Below are positions 56,565 to 64,000 of a stretch of DNA of 64,000 nucleotides, in pieces (within the stretch, counting starts at the first letter, position 1; the number at the start of each line of letters is the position of its first letter). The position numbers were made by a program, and so were the translations under genes. Source of the DNA: Pseudoalteromonas espejiana DSM 9414. Lineage in GTDB: Bacteria; Pseudomonadota; Gammaproteobacteria; Enterobacterales; Alteromonadaceae. The notes beneath the pieces were generated by a model that was not told the origin of the DNA, did not search any database, and saw only the letters and a list, made by a program, of their open reading frames with translations. The DNA is taken from contig NZ_CP011028.1 of assembly GCF_002221525.1 (NCBI RefSeq), forward strand, positions 1,313,001 through 1,377,000, in the 5' to 3' direction.

Positions 56565-57404
56565 ATGCAATTACCTACTGTTGATTATAAAGCTCCCGAT
56601 GCGGCTGCTCACTTTGTTGAATCGTTAAGAAACACAGGTTTTGGTGTGTTAAAAAACCACCCAATCCCGCAATCTTTAGTTGAGTCTATTTATAAAAATT
56701 GGCAAGACTTTTTTAACTCAGAGCAAAAGCACAACTTTTTATTTTCTAAAGAAACACAAGACGGTTATTTTCCGCCTTCAGTGTCTGAAGTAGCGAAAGG
56801 CTTTACAATAAAAGACATTAAAGAGTACTTTCATGTTTACCCTAAAGGCCGTGTACCTGCAGAGCTTGAAGCTGATGTACGTGAGTACTACCGCTTAGCT
56901 AACGAATTTGCAGCAACGCTTTTAAGCTGGGTTCAAGCAGAAGCTCCTGCTGATGTACGTGCTAAGTTTTCTATTGATTTAAAAGATATGATTGCTGATT
57001 CTGAGCAAACATTGCTACGTATTTTGCATTACCCACCAATGACGGGTGACGAAGAGCCAGGTGCTATTCGCGCGGCTGCACACGGTGACATTAACTTATT
57101 AACTGTATTACCGGCGTCAAACGAGCCTGGTTTACAAGTTCAAAAAACAGATGGCGGTTGGTTAGACGTACCTTGTGATTTTGGCAGTTTAATTATTAAT
57201 ATTGGTGACATGCTACAAGAAGCGTCGGGTGGTTATTTTCCATCGACTATTCACCGTGTAATTAACCCAACGGGTAAAGCGTCGACTAAATCGCGTATTT
57301 CGTTGCCACTATTTTTACACCCGCGTCCTGATGTTGTGCTTTCTGAGCGTTACACTGCAGATAGCTACCTACAAGAGCGCTTACGCGAGCTAGGTGTTAA
57401 ATAA
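56565..57404 (+). CDS. isopenicillin-N-synthase-like 2-oxoglutarate/Fe(II) dioxygenase
   Basis: 279 residues. The iron facial triad is complete: His 173 and Asp 175 in AAHGDINLLTVLP and His 230 in STIHRVINP; Arg 244 in KSRISLPLF is the 2-oxoglutarate or cosubstrate-binding Arg. The N-terminal domain has the GFGVLKNHPI and FHVYPKGRVP segments of the family. The substrate is unknown; in marine bacteria these genes are annotated as isopenicillin N synthase family oxygenases and act on diverse small molecules. A terminator follows. Confidence 0.88.
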   Translation: MQLPTVDYKAPDAAAHFVESLRNTGFGVLKNHPIPQSLVESIYKNWQDFFNSEQKHNFLFSKETQDGYFPPSVSEVAKGFTIKDIKEYFHVYPKGRVPAELEADVREYYRLANEFAATLLSWVQAEAPADVRAKFSIDLKDMIADSEQTLLRILHYPPMTGDEEPGAIRAAAHGDINLLTVLPASNEPGLQVQKTDGGWLDVPCDFGSLIINIGDMLQEASGGYFPSTIHRVINPTGKASTKSRISLPLFLHPRPDVVLSERYTADSYLQERLRELGVK

Positions 57405-57433
57405 CGTTATATTTATTAAGTTAAATATAAACC

Positions 57434-57458
57434 AAAAGCGGCTTTTAGCCGCTTTTGT
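57434..57458 (+). terminator. terminator of the dioxygenase gene
   Basis: AAAAGCGGCT (57434-57443) and AGCCGCTTTT (57447-57456), a 10-bp stem with a TTT loop. Confidence 0.8.
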
Positions 57459-57478
57459 TGTTATAACCTTGCTTAAAA

Positions 57479-57666
57479 CAATTCGCAATAATACTTAATT
57501 ATTCTGCGGAGCTAAGCGTGTCGCTATCTGCGTTTAAAATTCTCATTTATGACTGCATGAATGCAGAGTAATTGTCGAGAACAACTAAATAGCCAATTTT
57601 TTGCTAAGCTTTCAATACGTTTTTCCAGCCTCAAAATTAATCACTTAATTAAGCAGGCCAGTATTA
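57479..57666. repeat. intergenic repeat with inverted ends, copy D
   Basis: About 188 bp. It contains the ATTCGCAATAATACTTAATT start, TCGCTATCTGCGTT, TTGTCGAGAACAACTAAATAG and the AAGCAGGCCAGTATTA end. The left terminus lacks the ATACC bases of the other copies. Its right end reaches the stop codon of the DUF1801 gene. Confidence 0.75.
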
Positions 57667-58086
57667 ATTTTTGGGGTAAGTTTGCTTCATTATTAAAACC
57701 GACTCAGTAATTATTTGCTCAAGTATAGCTAAATCGATATTTTCCAATTTTGTCACGTACAAACAGCTTTTACCTAGGCTATGTTTACCAAGCTGATTTA
57801 ATAATGCCGCTATTTTGGGGTGCTCAAAGCCTGGCATAATATAAATAGAAAGCTTAGTTTTGCGCGGTGAGAACCCCGTGATTGGCCACTCGCCTGTGCG
57901 GCCTGAGTCGTACTTATAGCTGTATTGGTCAAACCCTATAATGTCTTTACCCCATACAACAGGCTTAGCCCCTGTGACTTTTTCAAACAGGGTTAGTAAG
58001 GTTTGTGTATCTTCAATACGCTTTGAATCTATACTCTTTAGGCATTGAGCAAGTGTTAGCAGGTTAGCTTTAGTTTTTAATGTCAT
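57664..58086 (-). CDS. DUF1801 (YdhG-like) family protein
   Basis: 140 residues. The family shows in PVVWGKDIIGFDQYSYKY, the GEWPITGFSPRKTKLSIY strand and the GKSCLYVTKLENIDLAILEQ helix. DUF1801 is a small alpha+beta fold of unknown function. The stop codon (57664-57666) sits at the edge of repeat copy D, so the repeat inserted at or just beyond the gene's 3' end. Start chosen at the ATG at 58086. Confidence 0.8.
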   Translation of the reverse strand: MTLKTKANLLTLAQCLKSIDSKRIEDTQTLLTLFEKVTGAKPVVWGKDIIGFDQYSYKYDSGRTGEWPITGFSPRKTKLSIYIMPGFEHPKIAALLNQLGKHSLGKSCLYVTKLENIDLAILEQIITESVLIMKQTYPKN

Positions 58087-58223
58087 AGCGTTGATTTGTA
58101 TTGTTATTAGCTATTTTTAAGGTTAGCACGGAATTAGCTAAGTGAATATTTCCATGCATTTCTAAGTTAGTTGCGTATAATGCGGCCTTGGCCGGTTTGG
58201 CCTCTATTTTATTGAGAGATTTT

Positions 58224-59612
58224 ATGAGTTTTGATGGTTTAGGTTTATCACAGTCTTTAGTTAATGCGGTTTTAGAAAAGGGCTATGAAACGCCAACGCC
58301 TATTCAGGCTCAAGCAATTCCTGCAATTATTGAACGTCGCGATGTAATGGCGGCTGCGCAAACAGGTACTGGTAAAACCGCAGGTTTTACGTTACCGCTT
58401 ATTGAGCTTTTATCTAAAGGCAGTAAAGCAAAAAGTAATCATGTACGCGCGCTTATTTTAGCGCCAACTCGTGAGCTTGCACTGCAAGTAAGCGAAAACG
58501 TTGAAGAGTACGCTAAGCATTCAAATGTTAGCTCGTTTGTAGTGTATGGCGGCATTAAAATTAACCCACAAATGCAGCGCCTACGTAAAGGGGTTGATAT
58601 TTTAGTGGCAACCCCTGGGCGTTTAATTGATTTACATAATCAAAACGCAGTTAAGTTTGATAACGTTGAAGTACTCGTACTTGATGAAGCTGACCGCATG
58701 CTCGATATGGGCTTTATTCACGACATTAAACGCCTAATTGCAAAAATGCCGCCTAAGCGTCAAAACCTGATGTTTTCGGCAACATTTTCAGATGATATTC
58801 GTGCTTTAGCAAAAGGGTTGATAAACGACCCTGTGGAAATATCAGTAGCGGCAAAAAACACCACAGCTAAAAGCGTTACGCAAAGTGTGTATGCGGTTGA
58901 TAAATCGAGAAAAACAGCATTATTAAGCCACTTGATTCGCAGTAACGATTGGCAACAAGTTTTAGTTTTTAGCCGCACTAAACACGGTGCTAACCGTTTA
59001 GTTAAACAACTTGAGCGCGACGACATAGTAGGCGCAGCTATCCATGGTAATAAATCACAAGGCGCTCGTGTTAAAGCATTAGATGGCTTTAAAAGTGGTG
59101 AAGTACGCGTGCTAGTAGCGACTGATATTGTGGCACGTGGCCTTGATATTGTTGAGCTTCCGCACGTTGTTAACTACGATTTACCAAATGTATATGAAGA
59201 TTACGTACACCGTATTGGCCGTACAGGCCGTGCTGGTGCATCGGGACATGCTATTTCGTTTGTAACAGTCGATGATGCCGCCGACTTATACGGCATTGAG
59301 CGCTTTATTGGTGAGCTTATTCCACGTGCTGAGGAAGAGGGTTTTGAACCAAATAGCCCAGTACCAGAGCGTGCATTAGATGCTCGCCCAATTAAACCTA
59401 AAAAGCCTAAAAAGGCAAAGCAGCCGTTTAATAAGCCAAAGTCTGATAAGCCTAATAGCAAAAAGCCTAACAATGGTGGTAATGGTACAGGTCCTCGTCG
59501 TGGTGGGTCTAAAAAGCCAGCAGCTAAAACAGACGATAATGCACAAAACCCGTGGGCAAAACGCCAATCGGTTGGTGGTAATGGCCAGCGCCGTCCAAAT
59601 AATAACGATTAA
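58224..59612 (+). CDS. rhlE: DEAD-box RNA helicase RhlE
   Basis: 462 residues from the ATG at 58224 ([10 protein letters not shown]), which begins the Q-motif region. AQTGTGKT (about 45-52), PTRELALQV, the DEAD box ([13 protein letters not shown]), SATF and [10 protein letters not shown] are all present. The last 75 residues form a basic Lys/Pro/Asn/Gly tail that binds RNA. RhlE remodels RNA during ribosome assembly and RNA decay. A TATAAT -10 box is at 58176-58181, and GGCC repeats form possible leader hairpins. Confidence 0.93.
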   Translation: MSFDGLGLSQSLVNAVLEKGYETPTPIQAQAIPAIIERRDVMAAAQTGTGKTAGFTLPLIELLSKGSKAKSNHVRALILAPTRELALQVSENVEEYAKHSNVSSFVVYGGIKINPQMQRLRKGVDILVATPGRLIDLHNQNAVKFDNVEVLVLDEADRMLDMGFIHDIKRLIAKMPPKRQNLMFSATFSDDIRALAKGLINDPVEISVAAKNTTAKSVTQSVYAVDKSRKTALLSHLIRSNDWQQVLVFSRTKHGANRLVKQLERDDIVGAAIHGNKSQGARVKALDGFKSGEVRVLVATDIVARGLDIVELPHVVNYDLPNVYEDYVHRIGRTGRAGASGHAISFVTVDDAADLYGIERFIGELIPRAEEEGFEPNSPVPERALDARPIKPKKPKKAKQPFNKPKSDKPNSKKPNNGGNGTGPRRGGSKKPAAKTDDNAQNPWAKRQSVGGNGQRRPNNND

Positions 59613-59618
59613 TTAGCA

Positions 59619-59644
59619 ATATCAATTTGCAATAATATGTAATT
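59619..59644. repeat. solo left end of the ATACCAATYCGC repeat
   Basis: ATATCAATTTGCAATAATAT followed by GTAATT resembles the left terminus of copies A-D (about 22 of 26 positions). No right end follows. A relic just after the rhlE stop codon. Confidence 0.55.
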
Positions 59645-59661
59645 GAGCTTTTTTGTATTAA

Positions 59662-59712
59662 AAAAACGCGCTGACTTCATTTTAGTTAATAGAAGTAGCG
59701 CGTTTTTTATTA
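59662..59712. terminator. terminator between rhlE and the DUF3307 gene
   Basis: AAAAAACGCGCT and AGCGCGTTTTTT at either end of a 25-base loop; A-run and T-run serve both convergent genes. Confidence 0.7.
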
Positions 59713-59726
59713 CCTATAATTTACAC

Positions 59727-60470
59727 TTATCTAATTAAATAATTAACGGCTAAACCTACAAATAAAGTAACGCTTACACTTAATAAGGTGCCTAGCATTA
59801 CGTATTCAGTGAGCTTTTTATCTTTACTGGCACTTAAATCACCAAACCTAAATACCGACTTTGCAGCGAGCAAAAAGCCAACCCCAGCAAACTGATCTAG
59901 CAAAATAAAGCTCAGCATTAATACACGCTCTAACATACCAATGCTTTGCCCAGCCAATGGTAAGCTGCCCTCGCTTGAAAAGTTAGCGGTGAGCCTCTCT
60001 AGCATCATTCTTATAAATACCGCAGTGGGGCTTAATATAGTTAAATAACCACACACAACCCAAAGTACTTTAGGGTTTGTGGCAAGTGCGCTTACATGTG
60101 CCATTAAACTTTGGTTATCGGTTATATAAATGCACAGCGTTATTATTACGGCTATATGCGCTATTTGGTCGAGTAAAAACGGCACAACCCCTTTATTAGA
60201 ATACGACTTAGCAATATCAATAAAGTAATGGCTAAGCATAATTACAGCTGTGGCAAATAACACAGTACTTAGTTGCTGCCAACCAAATGTATATTCCCAA
60301 GCGGTAAGAATTATAGCGCTCGTAATGCCATGAACAAGCACATGCAAGTAGAGCTTTTTAGCTTTAAAGTGGCGGGTGTTTCTATCGTTTACCCAGCTCA
60401 TAGGTTGCCAGTAAAAGTCAGCGAGAAGATGGCCAATAATAAGCGCCACGAGCAATAACGAAAATGCCAT
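59727..60470 (-). CDS. DUF3307 membrane protein
   Basis: 247 residues with six or seven hydrophobic segments. The first, FSLLLVALIIGHLLADFYWQ, carries the family's His-Asp-containing pattern (HLLADFYWQP), and HYFIDIAKSY and HVLVHGITSA add His/Asp pairs in the membrane. Such pairs hint at metal or lipid chemistry, but no function is known for DUF3307. The ATG overlaps the satD stop (TAATG), so the two are co-translated. Confidence 0.82.
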   Translation of the reverse strand: MAFSLLLVALIIGHLLADFYWQPMSWVNDRNTRHFKAKKLYLHVLVHGITSAIILTAWEYTFGWQQLSTVLFATAVIMLSHYFIDIAKSYSNKGVVPFLLDQIAHIAVIITLCIYITDNQSLMAHVSALATNPKVLWVVCGYLTILSPTAVFIRMMLERLTANFSSEGSLPLAGQSIGMLERVLMLSFILLDQFAGVGFLLAAKSVFRFGDLSASKDKKLTEYVMLGTLLSVSVTLFVGLAVNYLIR

Positions 60471-61093
60471 TATATAACTCCTTTTATTATCGTTTTTATA
60501 ACCTGCTCGCTGTGAACTATAAAGCGCTCTATTAGCTGGTAATTGGCTAAGTTAAGCAGCTTAGTGACGTTTTCGCGGCTCGTATTTAGCTCTTTAGCAA
60601 GAGCTGCGTGGCTGTTATCTGTGTGTGTTAAATACACATACAAAGCGTTGGCCTGCTTTTGCGTTATTTTGCTTAGCAAGGTATCAGCAAAAGCGAGGTT
60701 AAGGCTAAAGCTTTCATCTACTGTTTGCTGTGCAATAGTAAAAACAAAGCGCTGGTTAGTTATTTTATCTAGGCCTTGCCCTGAAAGTACAAACGCAGAC
60801 CCCGTTGCGGTTTTAATGTCACTGCGTGGGTTATCAATGCTGCCAAGTGCCATGCTTTGCCTAAGCTCATATCCGGCTAACTTTAATTGCAGGTAAATCA
60901 AAATCGCGGTTTTAATTATTTCTTCACTTTGGTTTATTTGCAGCTGAAATGCATCACCCCGGTAAATATTCCAAAGTGTTGTTTTGCTGCAAACTGCACG
61001 CAAACTTTGCTCTAGCTGATAAAGCATGGCATCGTACTGCTGCTTAGGTATTTTTTGCGATTTAATGATATCGCCGCTGATCACACCAATCAT
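60470..61093 (-). CDS. SatD-family protein with C-terminal helix-turn-helix
   Basis: 207 residues from the ATG at 61093 (MIGVISGDIIKSQ); the longer in-frame start seven codons earlier is less likely. The N-terminal 120 residues fold as alternating strands and helices. SGDI (about 6-9) and RGDAFQ (about 45-50) are placed like the metal-loop Asp and the central turn of nucleotide cyclase and GGDEF domains; this likeness is inference. The C-terminus (about 148-185, LAKELNTSRENVTKLL) is a winged-HTH. It would be an autoregulator: three palindromes precede its start. Paired with DUF3307. Confidence 0.8.
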   Translation of the reverse strand: MIGVISGDIIKSQKIPKQQYDAMLYQLEQSLRAVCSKTTLWNIYRGDAFQLQINQSEEIIKTAILIYLQLKLAGYELRQSMALGSIDNPRSDIKTATGSAFVLSGQGLDKITNQRFVFTIAQQTVDESFSLNLAFADTLLSKITQKQANALYVYLTHTDNSHAALAKELNTSRENVTKLLNLANYQLIERFIVHSEQVIKTIIKGVI

Positions 61094-61106
61094 AAAAATC
61101 CAATAA

Positions 61107-61124
61107 GTAACCAATTTAGGTTAC
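61107..61124. promoter_or_regulatory. 18-bp palindromic operator, copy 1 of 3
   Basis: GTAACCAATTTAGGTTAC, 13 bases before the satD start. One mismatched base pair. Confidence 0.75.
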
Positions 61125-61134
61125 ATAGGCTTAA

Positions 61135-61152
61135 GTAACCAAATTTGGTTAC
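61135..61152. promoter_or_regulatory. 18-bp palindromic operator, copy 2 of 3
   Basis: GTAACCAAATTTGGTTAC, a perfect palindrome, starting exactly 28 bases from copy 1. Confidence 0.78.
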
Positions 61153-61162
61153 ATTTAATTAG

Positions 61163-61180
61163 GTAACCAATTTAGGTTAC
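61163..61180. promoter_or_regulatory. 18-bp palindromic operator, copy 3 of 3
   Basis: GTAACCAATTTAGGTTAC, identical to copy 1 and again exactly 28 bases from copy 2. The array lies between divergent satD and the NYN gene. Confidence 0.75.
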
Positions 61181-61210
61181 TTAAAGCATAATTGCAAGGA
61201 ACACTCATTT

Positions 61211-61261
61211 ATGGCGCCAACGTTAATTGGGCCATTTGCCTTTATCCACTTAGGAAAATAA
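61211..61261 (+). CDS. possible 16-residue leader peptide before the NYN gene
   Basis: ATG at 61211 opens MAPTLIGPFAFIHLGK and a TAA at 61259-61261 immediately followed by the NYN ATG at 61262. AAGGA lies 10 bases before the small ATG, while the NYN ribosome-binding site (AGGAAA) lies inside the small frame. Translational coupling or leader control is possible; it could also be chance. Confidence 0.35.
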   Translation: MAPTLIGPFAFIHLGK

Positions 61262-61765
61262 ATGACTTCACATAACGAGCCGCAAAACAATAAACCCCGT
61301 GTTGGTATTTTTGTTGATGTACAAAATATTTATTACACGTGCCGTGAGAGCTACCGCAAAAATTTTGATTACAATGCCTTTTGGGCGCAAATGAAACAGC
61401 AATACACAATTGATTGTGCTTTTGCGTATGCAATTCATCGTGGTGATGAAAAACAAAACCAGTTTCAAAACATTTTGCGCGCCATTGGTTTTGAAGTAAA
61501 ACTAAAGCCTTTTATTCAGCGCCGTGATGGCAGTGCGAAAGGCGATTGGGACGTAGGCATAACGATAGATATGCTAGAGCAAGGTAAAAACCTCGATAAA
61601 GTTATTTTACTCTCTGGCGATGGTGACTTTGCTTTATTATTGGGGCATTTAAAACACCAATATAATGTACCATGCGATGTTTACGGCGCCGATAAGTTAA
61701 CCGCCGAAGTGCTTAAACAAAGTGCTGAGCAGTTTCATTTAATTGATGATAGTTTACTACTGTAA
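61262..61765 (+). CDS. NYN-domain protein (LabA/DUF88-like)
   Basis: 167 residues. NYN domains are PIN-like metal-dependent RNases. Acidic residues in the expected places are VGIFVDVQNIYY (about 15-26), DVGITIDMLEQGK, LSGDGDFALLLG and the final LIDDSL. The start is preceded by AGGAAA. It is divergent from satD-DUF3307 and shares the triplet operator region, so it may be controlled by the same regulator. The activity on RNA is inferred from the family. Confidence 0.82.
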   Translation: MTSHNEPQNNKPRVGIFVDVQNIYYTCRESYRKNFDYNAFWAQMKQQYTIDCAFAYAIHRGDEKQNQFQNILRAIGFEVKLKPFIQRRDGSAKGDWDVGITIDMLEQGKNLDKVILLSGDGDFALLLGHLKHQYNVPCDVYGADKLTAEVLKQSAEQFHLIDDSLLL

Positions 61766-61917
61766 AGCGTAAAAAAGAGAGGCTAAGTGCCTGCAACTTG
61801 AGAGTTTTTAATACAGAGCCTATATCGTTAATATAGGCTTTATTTATTGCTGTAATAAATTGGGTTTACTAAGTGGTTATGGTAATTTTAAGCCATACCG
61901 TGTTATTGAGGACTCAC

Positions 61918-62841
61918 ATGCTTTATTACAGCGACATGCCACTAGATAGAGGCTCTAATTTTCGTAAAGACGCTGCGTGGTTAAGCGCAAAAATGTCGGC
62001 GCAAAGTAAGTGGCTTTTGGTTAATAATAACCATACATTGTTTTATAAAAATTCCCCACAGGTGTGCTACCTAACACACCAACAAATTGCTCATTTAGAT
62101 TTATCAGATGCGCTATTTTTAGGCTCAAATGACGAACAACACGGTGTATTTGCACTTGATGTGTCGGCCATACACGATGACGAGCTAGCCCCAATTATTG
62201 GCGATGCGCAATTTTTTGATATTCGCCAATATGGCCCACAAGTGGCTATGCAAGATGGCTCAATTGCGGCACTAGCGCGTGGTTTATGCTACTGGCATGC
62301 AACACATAGCTTTTGCGGACGTTGCGGCAGTAAAAACAAGTTAGTTGAAGCAGGGCACTCACGCTTATGTGAAAACGAGCACTGTAGACACCCTACGTTC
62401 CCGCGTACTGATCCGGCGGTAATTATGGTGGTTACAAAAGTATTTGCCGATGGCGTAGAGCGCTGTTTACTTGGCCGCCAAGCAATATGGCAGCAAGGTA
62501 TGTATTCATCGCTTGCTGGGTTTGTTGACCCCGGTGAAACACTTGAACAAGCGGTTGCCCGTGAAGTAAAAGAAGAGGCGGGCGTTGATGTTGAAAATGT
62601 ACGCTATATTGCCTCTCAGCCTTGGCCGTTTCCTTCATCTATTATGCTTGGCTTTATTGCAGAGGCTAAAACGGAGCAAATTAACGTAGATAAAAACGAA
62701 TTAGACGATGCTAAATGGTTTACCCGCGAAGAGGTAGCCGAATTTGGCAATATGGGCGACGAGGGCGAGCATTATAAGCTCCCACGTGTTGACTCTATTT
62801 CACGCTTTTTAATTGAGCAATGGCTTTCAAATAAGGTTTAA
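61918..62841 (+). CDS. nudC: NADH pyrophosphatase (NAD+ diphosphatase)
   Basis: 307 residues from the ATG at 61918, preceded by GAGGA. NudC cleaves NAD(H) to NMN(H) and AMP, and also removes NAD caps from RNA. A zinc ribbon holds CGRCGSKNKL and CENEHCRH (about 132-157). The Nudix box GFVDPGETLEQAVAREVKEE (about 202-221) ends in EEAGV, and the SQPWPFPSS motif is diagnostic of the family. Followed after nine bases by metC. Confidence 0.94.
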   Translation: MLYYSDMPLDRGSNFRKDAAWLSAKMSAQSKWLLVNNNHTLFYKNSPQVCYLTHQQIAHLDLSDALFLGSNDEQHGVFALDVSAIHDDELAPIIGDAQFFDIRQYGPQVAMQDGSIAALARGLCYWHATHSFCGRCGSKNKLVEAGHSRLCENEHCRHPTFPRTDPAVIMVVTKVFADGVERCLLGRQAIWQQGMYSSLAGFVDPGETLEQAVAREVKEEAGVDVENVRYIASQPWPFPSSIMLGFIAEAKTEQINVDKNELDDAKWFTREEVAEFGNMGDEGEHYKLPRVDSISRFLIEQWLSNKV

Positions 62842-62850
62842 GGATTGATA

Positions 62851-64000
62851 ATGTCGAGCAAAAATAAAAACACTCAATTAGTGTCATCAGGGCGTAAAAA
62901 AGCTTATACCCATGGCGTAGTAAACCCGGTAGTGCAACGCGCTTCTACTATTGTATTTGATAGCGTGGCCGATTTAAAAGAAGCCGCTAAAACGCGCGGC
63001 GACAAAACTTTATTTTATGGTCGCCGTGGCACAAGTACGCATTTTGCCCTGCAAGAAGCCATCACTGAGCTTGAGGGCGGCGAAGGCTGCGCTTTGTACC
63101 CATGCGGTGCAGCCGCTATTAGCCAAGCGTTGCTGTCGTTTGTAAAAGCGGGCGATCATATTTTAATGGTTGATAACGTGTATGAGCCAACGCGCGATTT
63201 TTGCGATAAAATTTTAGCAGGCCTTGGGGTAACAACCACTTACTACCCACCAACTATTGGCGCGGGTATTAAAGAGTATATACAGCCAAATACTAAGGTA
63301 TTGTTTTTAGAATCTCCGGGCTCTATAACCATGGAAATACAAGATGTACCTGCCATGGTAAAAGTAGCCAATGAGCATAATATTATGACTATGCTTGATA
63401 ACACCTACGGTAATGGATTGCACTACCGCCCATTAGAGCATGGGGTAGATATTAGTATTCAAGCGGCAACAAAATATATTGTAGGCCACTCAGATGTAAT
63501 GATGGGTGTGGCGGTTGCCAATAAAAAATACTGGCCAACCCTTCGTGAACACTCGTACCTATTAGGTCAGTGCACCAGCGCAGATGATGCGTATTTAGCC
63601 CTTAGAGGCTTGCGCACAATGGGCGTGCGTTTAAATCAACATGAAAAAGCTGCCATAGAGGTTGCCAAGTGGTTAGAGCAACATGAGCTTGTTGATCACA
63701 TTCGCCACCCTGCATTTGAAACCTGCCCAGGGCATGCGTTTTTTAAACGCGATTTTGACGGCAGCAACGGCTTATTTTCATTTGTAATGAAAACCGGCAA
63801 TCAAAAAGCAATTGATGCATTTTTAGATAACCTTGAGCATATTAAGATGGGTTTTTCGTGGGGCGGCTTTGAAAGTTTAGTGACGGCTAATTTAACCATG
63901 AAAGGGCTGCGCTCAAAAACCGGCTGGGATTTAGGCCCGGTTATTCGCTTGCACATTGGCCTTGAAGACGTTGATGATTTAATTAGCGACTTAAGCCAAG
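62851..64000 (+). CDS. metC: cystathionine beta-lyase (3' end beyond the window)
   Basis: 383 codons are visible and only the last few residues are missing (the family is about 390-395 residues long). PLP enzyme that cleaves cystathionine to homocysteine, pyruvate and ammonia. The Cys/Met-metabolism motifs are FYGRRGTSTHFAL, PCGAAAIS, the DNTYGNGLHY segment (PLP Asp) and AATKYIVGHSDVM with the PLP-binding Lys. Nine bases after nudC, so they may be cotranscribed. Gamma-synthase-like relatives cannot be wholly excluded, but the GRRGT and TKY-VGHSD patterns favour MetC. Confidence 0.9.
   Translation, partial: MSSKNKNTQLVSSGRKKAYTHGVVNPVVQRASTIVFDSVADLKEAAKTRGDKTLFYGRRGTSTHFALQEAITELEGGEGCALYPCGAAAISQALLSFVKAGDHILMVDNVYEPTRDFCDKILAGLGVTTTYYPPTIGAGIKEYIQPNTKVLFLESPGSITMEIQDVPAMVKVANEHNIMTMLDNTYGNGLHYRPLEHGVDISIQAATKYIVGHSDVMMGVAVANKKYWPTLREHSYLLGQCTSADDAYLALRGLRTMGVRLNQHEKAAIEVAKWLEQHELVDHIRHPAFETCPGHAFFKRDFDGSNGLFSFVMKTGNQKAIDAFLDNLEHIKMGFSWGGFESLVTANLTMKGLRSKTGWDLGPVIRLHIGLEDVDDLISDLSQ

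Overview
The window is a stretch of chromosome from an AT-rich marine gammaproteobacterium, most probably Pseudoalteromonas or a close Alteromonadales relative. This is inferred from the mixture of enterobacterial-style gene orders (gloB-yafS-rnhA-dnaQ, yqcC-truC-yqcA, cmoA-cmoB, tamA-tamB) with families typical of that order (DUF3549/DUF3301, DUF3334, TIGR03503, DUF2789, DUF2310). No species assignment was possible without a search.

Layout. 1-6.2 kb: a minus-strand operon dinG-TSUP exporter-priC-deacetylase-like gene, divergent from DNA polymerase II (polB), with a LexA-like box between them. 6.2-13.6 kb: the most accessory-looking part, with two paralogous TonB-dependent receptors that have long regulatory leaders, then a decayed IS30-type transposase. 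13.6-16.3 kb: a short H-NS-like protein, radD and an RraB-like gene. 16.3-22.7 kb: tamA-tamB and a lipoprotein cyclophilin. 22.7-30.7 kb: queF, syd, small conserved genes, a GNAT enzyme, a CsrB-type regulatory RNA with 25 GGA motifs, DUF3549-DUF3301 and yqcC-truC-yqcA. 30.9-36.9 kb: mltD, gloB, yafS-like, rnhA, dnaQ and a TIGR03503 protein. 37.0-37.8 kb: seven identical tRNA-Asp genes behind one promoter. 38-52.5 kb: an S9 peptidase, fadE, yafJ, purM-purN, cmoA-cmoB, a DUF3334 protein, a YgjP-like metallopeptidase, a DUF72 protein and aspS. 52.6-64 kb: a McbG-like pentapeptide protein, an exported hydrolase, a structured mobile-element-like repeat, a hydrolase-OsmC fusion, a 2-oxoglutarate dioxygenase-like gene, rhlE, the satD-DUF3307 pair with three evenly spaced palindromes, a NYN-domain gene, nudC and a nearly complete metC.

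How the genes work together. Most are housekeeping: DNA replication and repair (dinG, priC, polB, radD, rnhA, dnaQ), outer-membrane assembly (tamAB), tRNA modification (queF, truC, cmoAB), purine synthesis (purMN) and cell-wall turnover (mltD). Several genes are packed with the stop and start codons sharing bases (TAATG), seen seven times. A recurring intergenic repeat of about 160-225 bp with ends like ATACCAATYCGC occurs four times, plus two end fragments.

The best candidates for under-described biology are the satD-DUF3307/NYN module with its triplet of 18-bp palindromes at exactly 28-bp spacing, the nested-hairpin element at 54.8-55.06 kb, the LexA-like box in front of a TonB-dependent receptor, and the seven-copy tRNA-Asp array. 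No CRISPR array, prophage or rRNA operon was seen.
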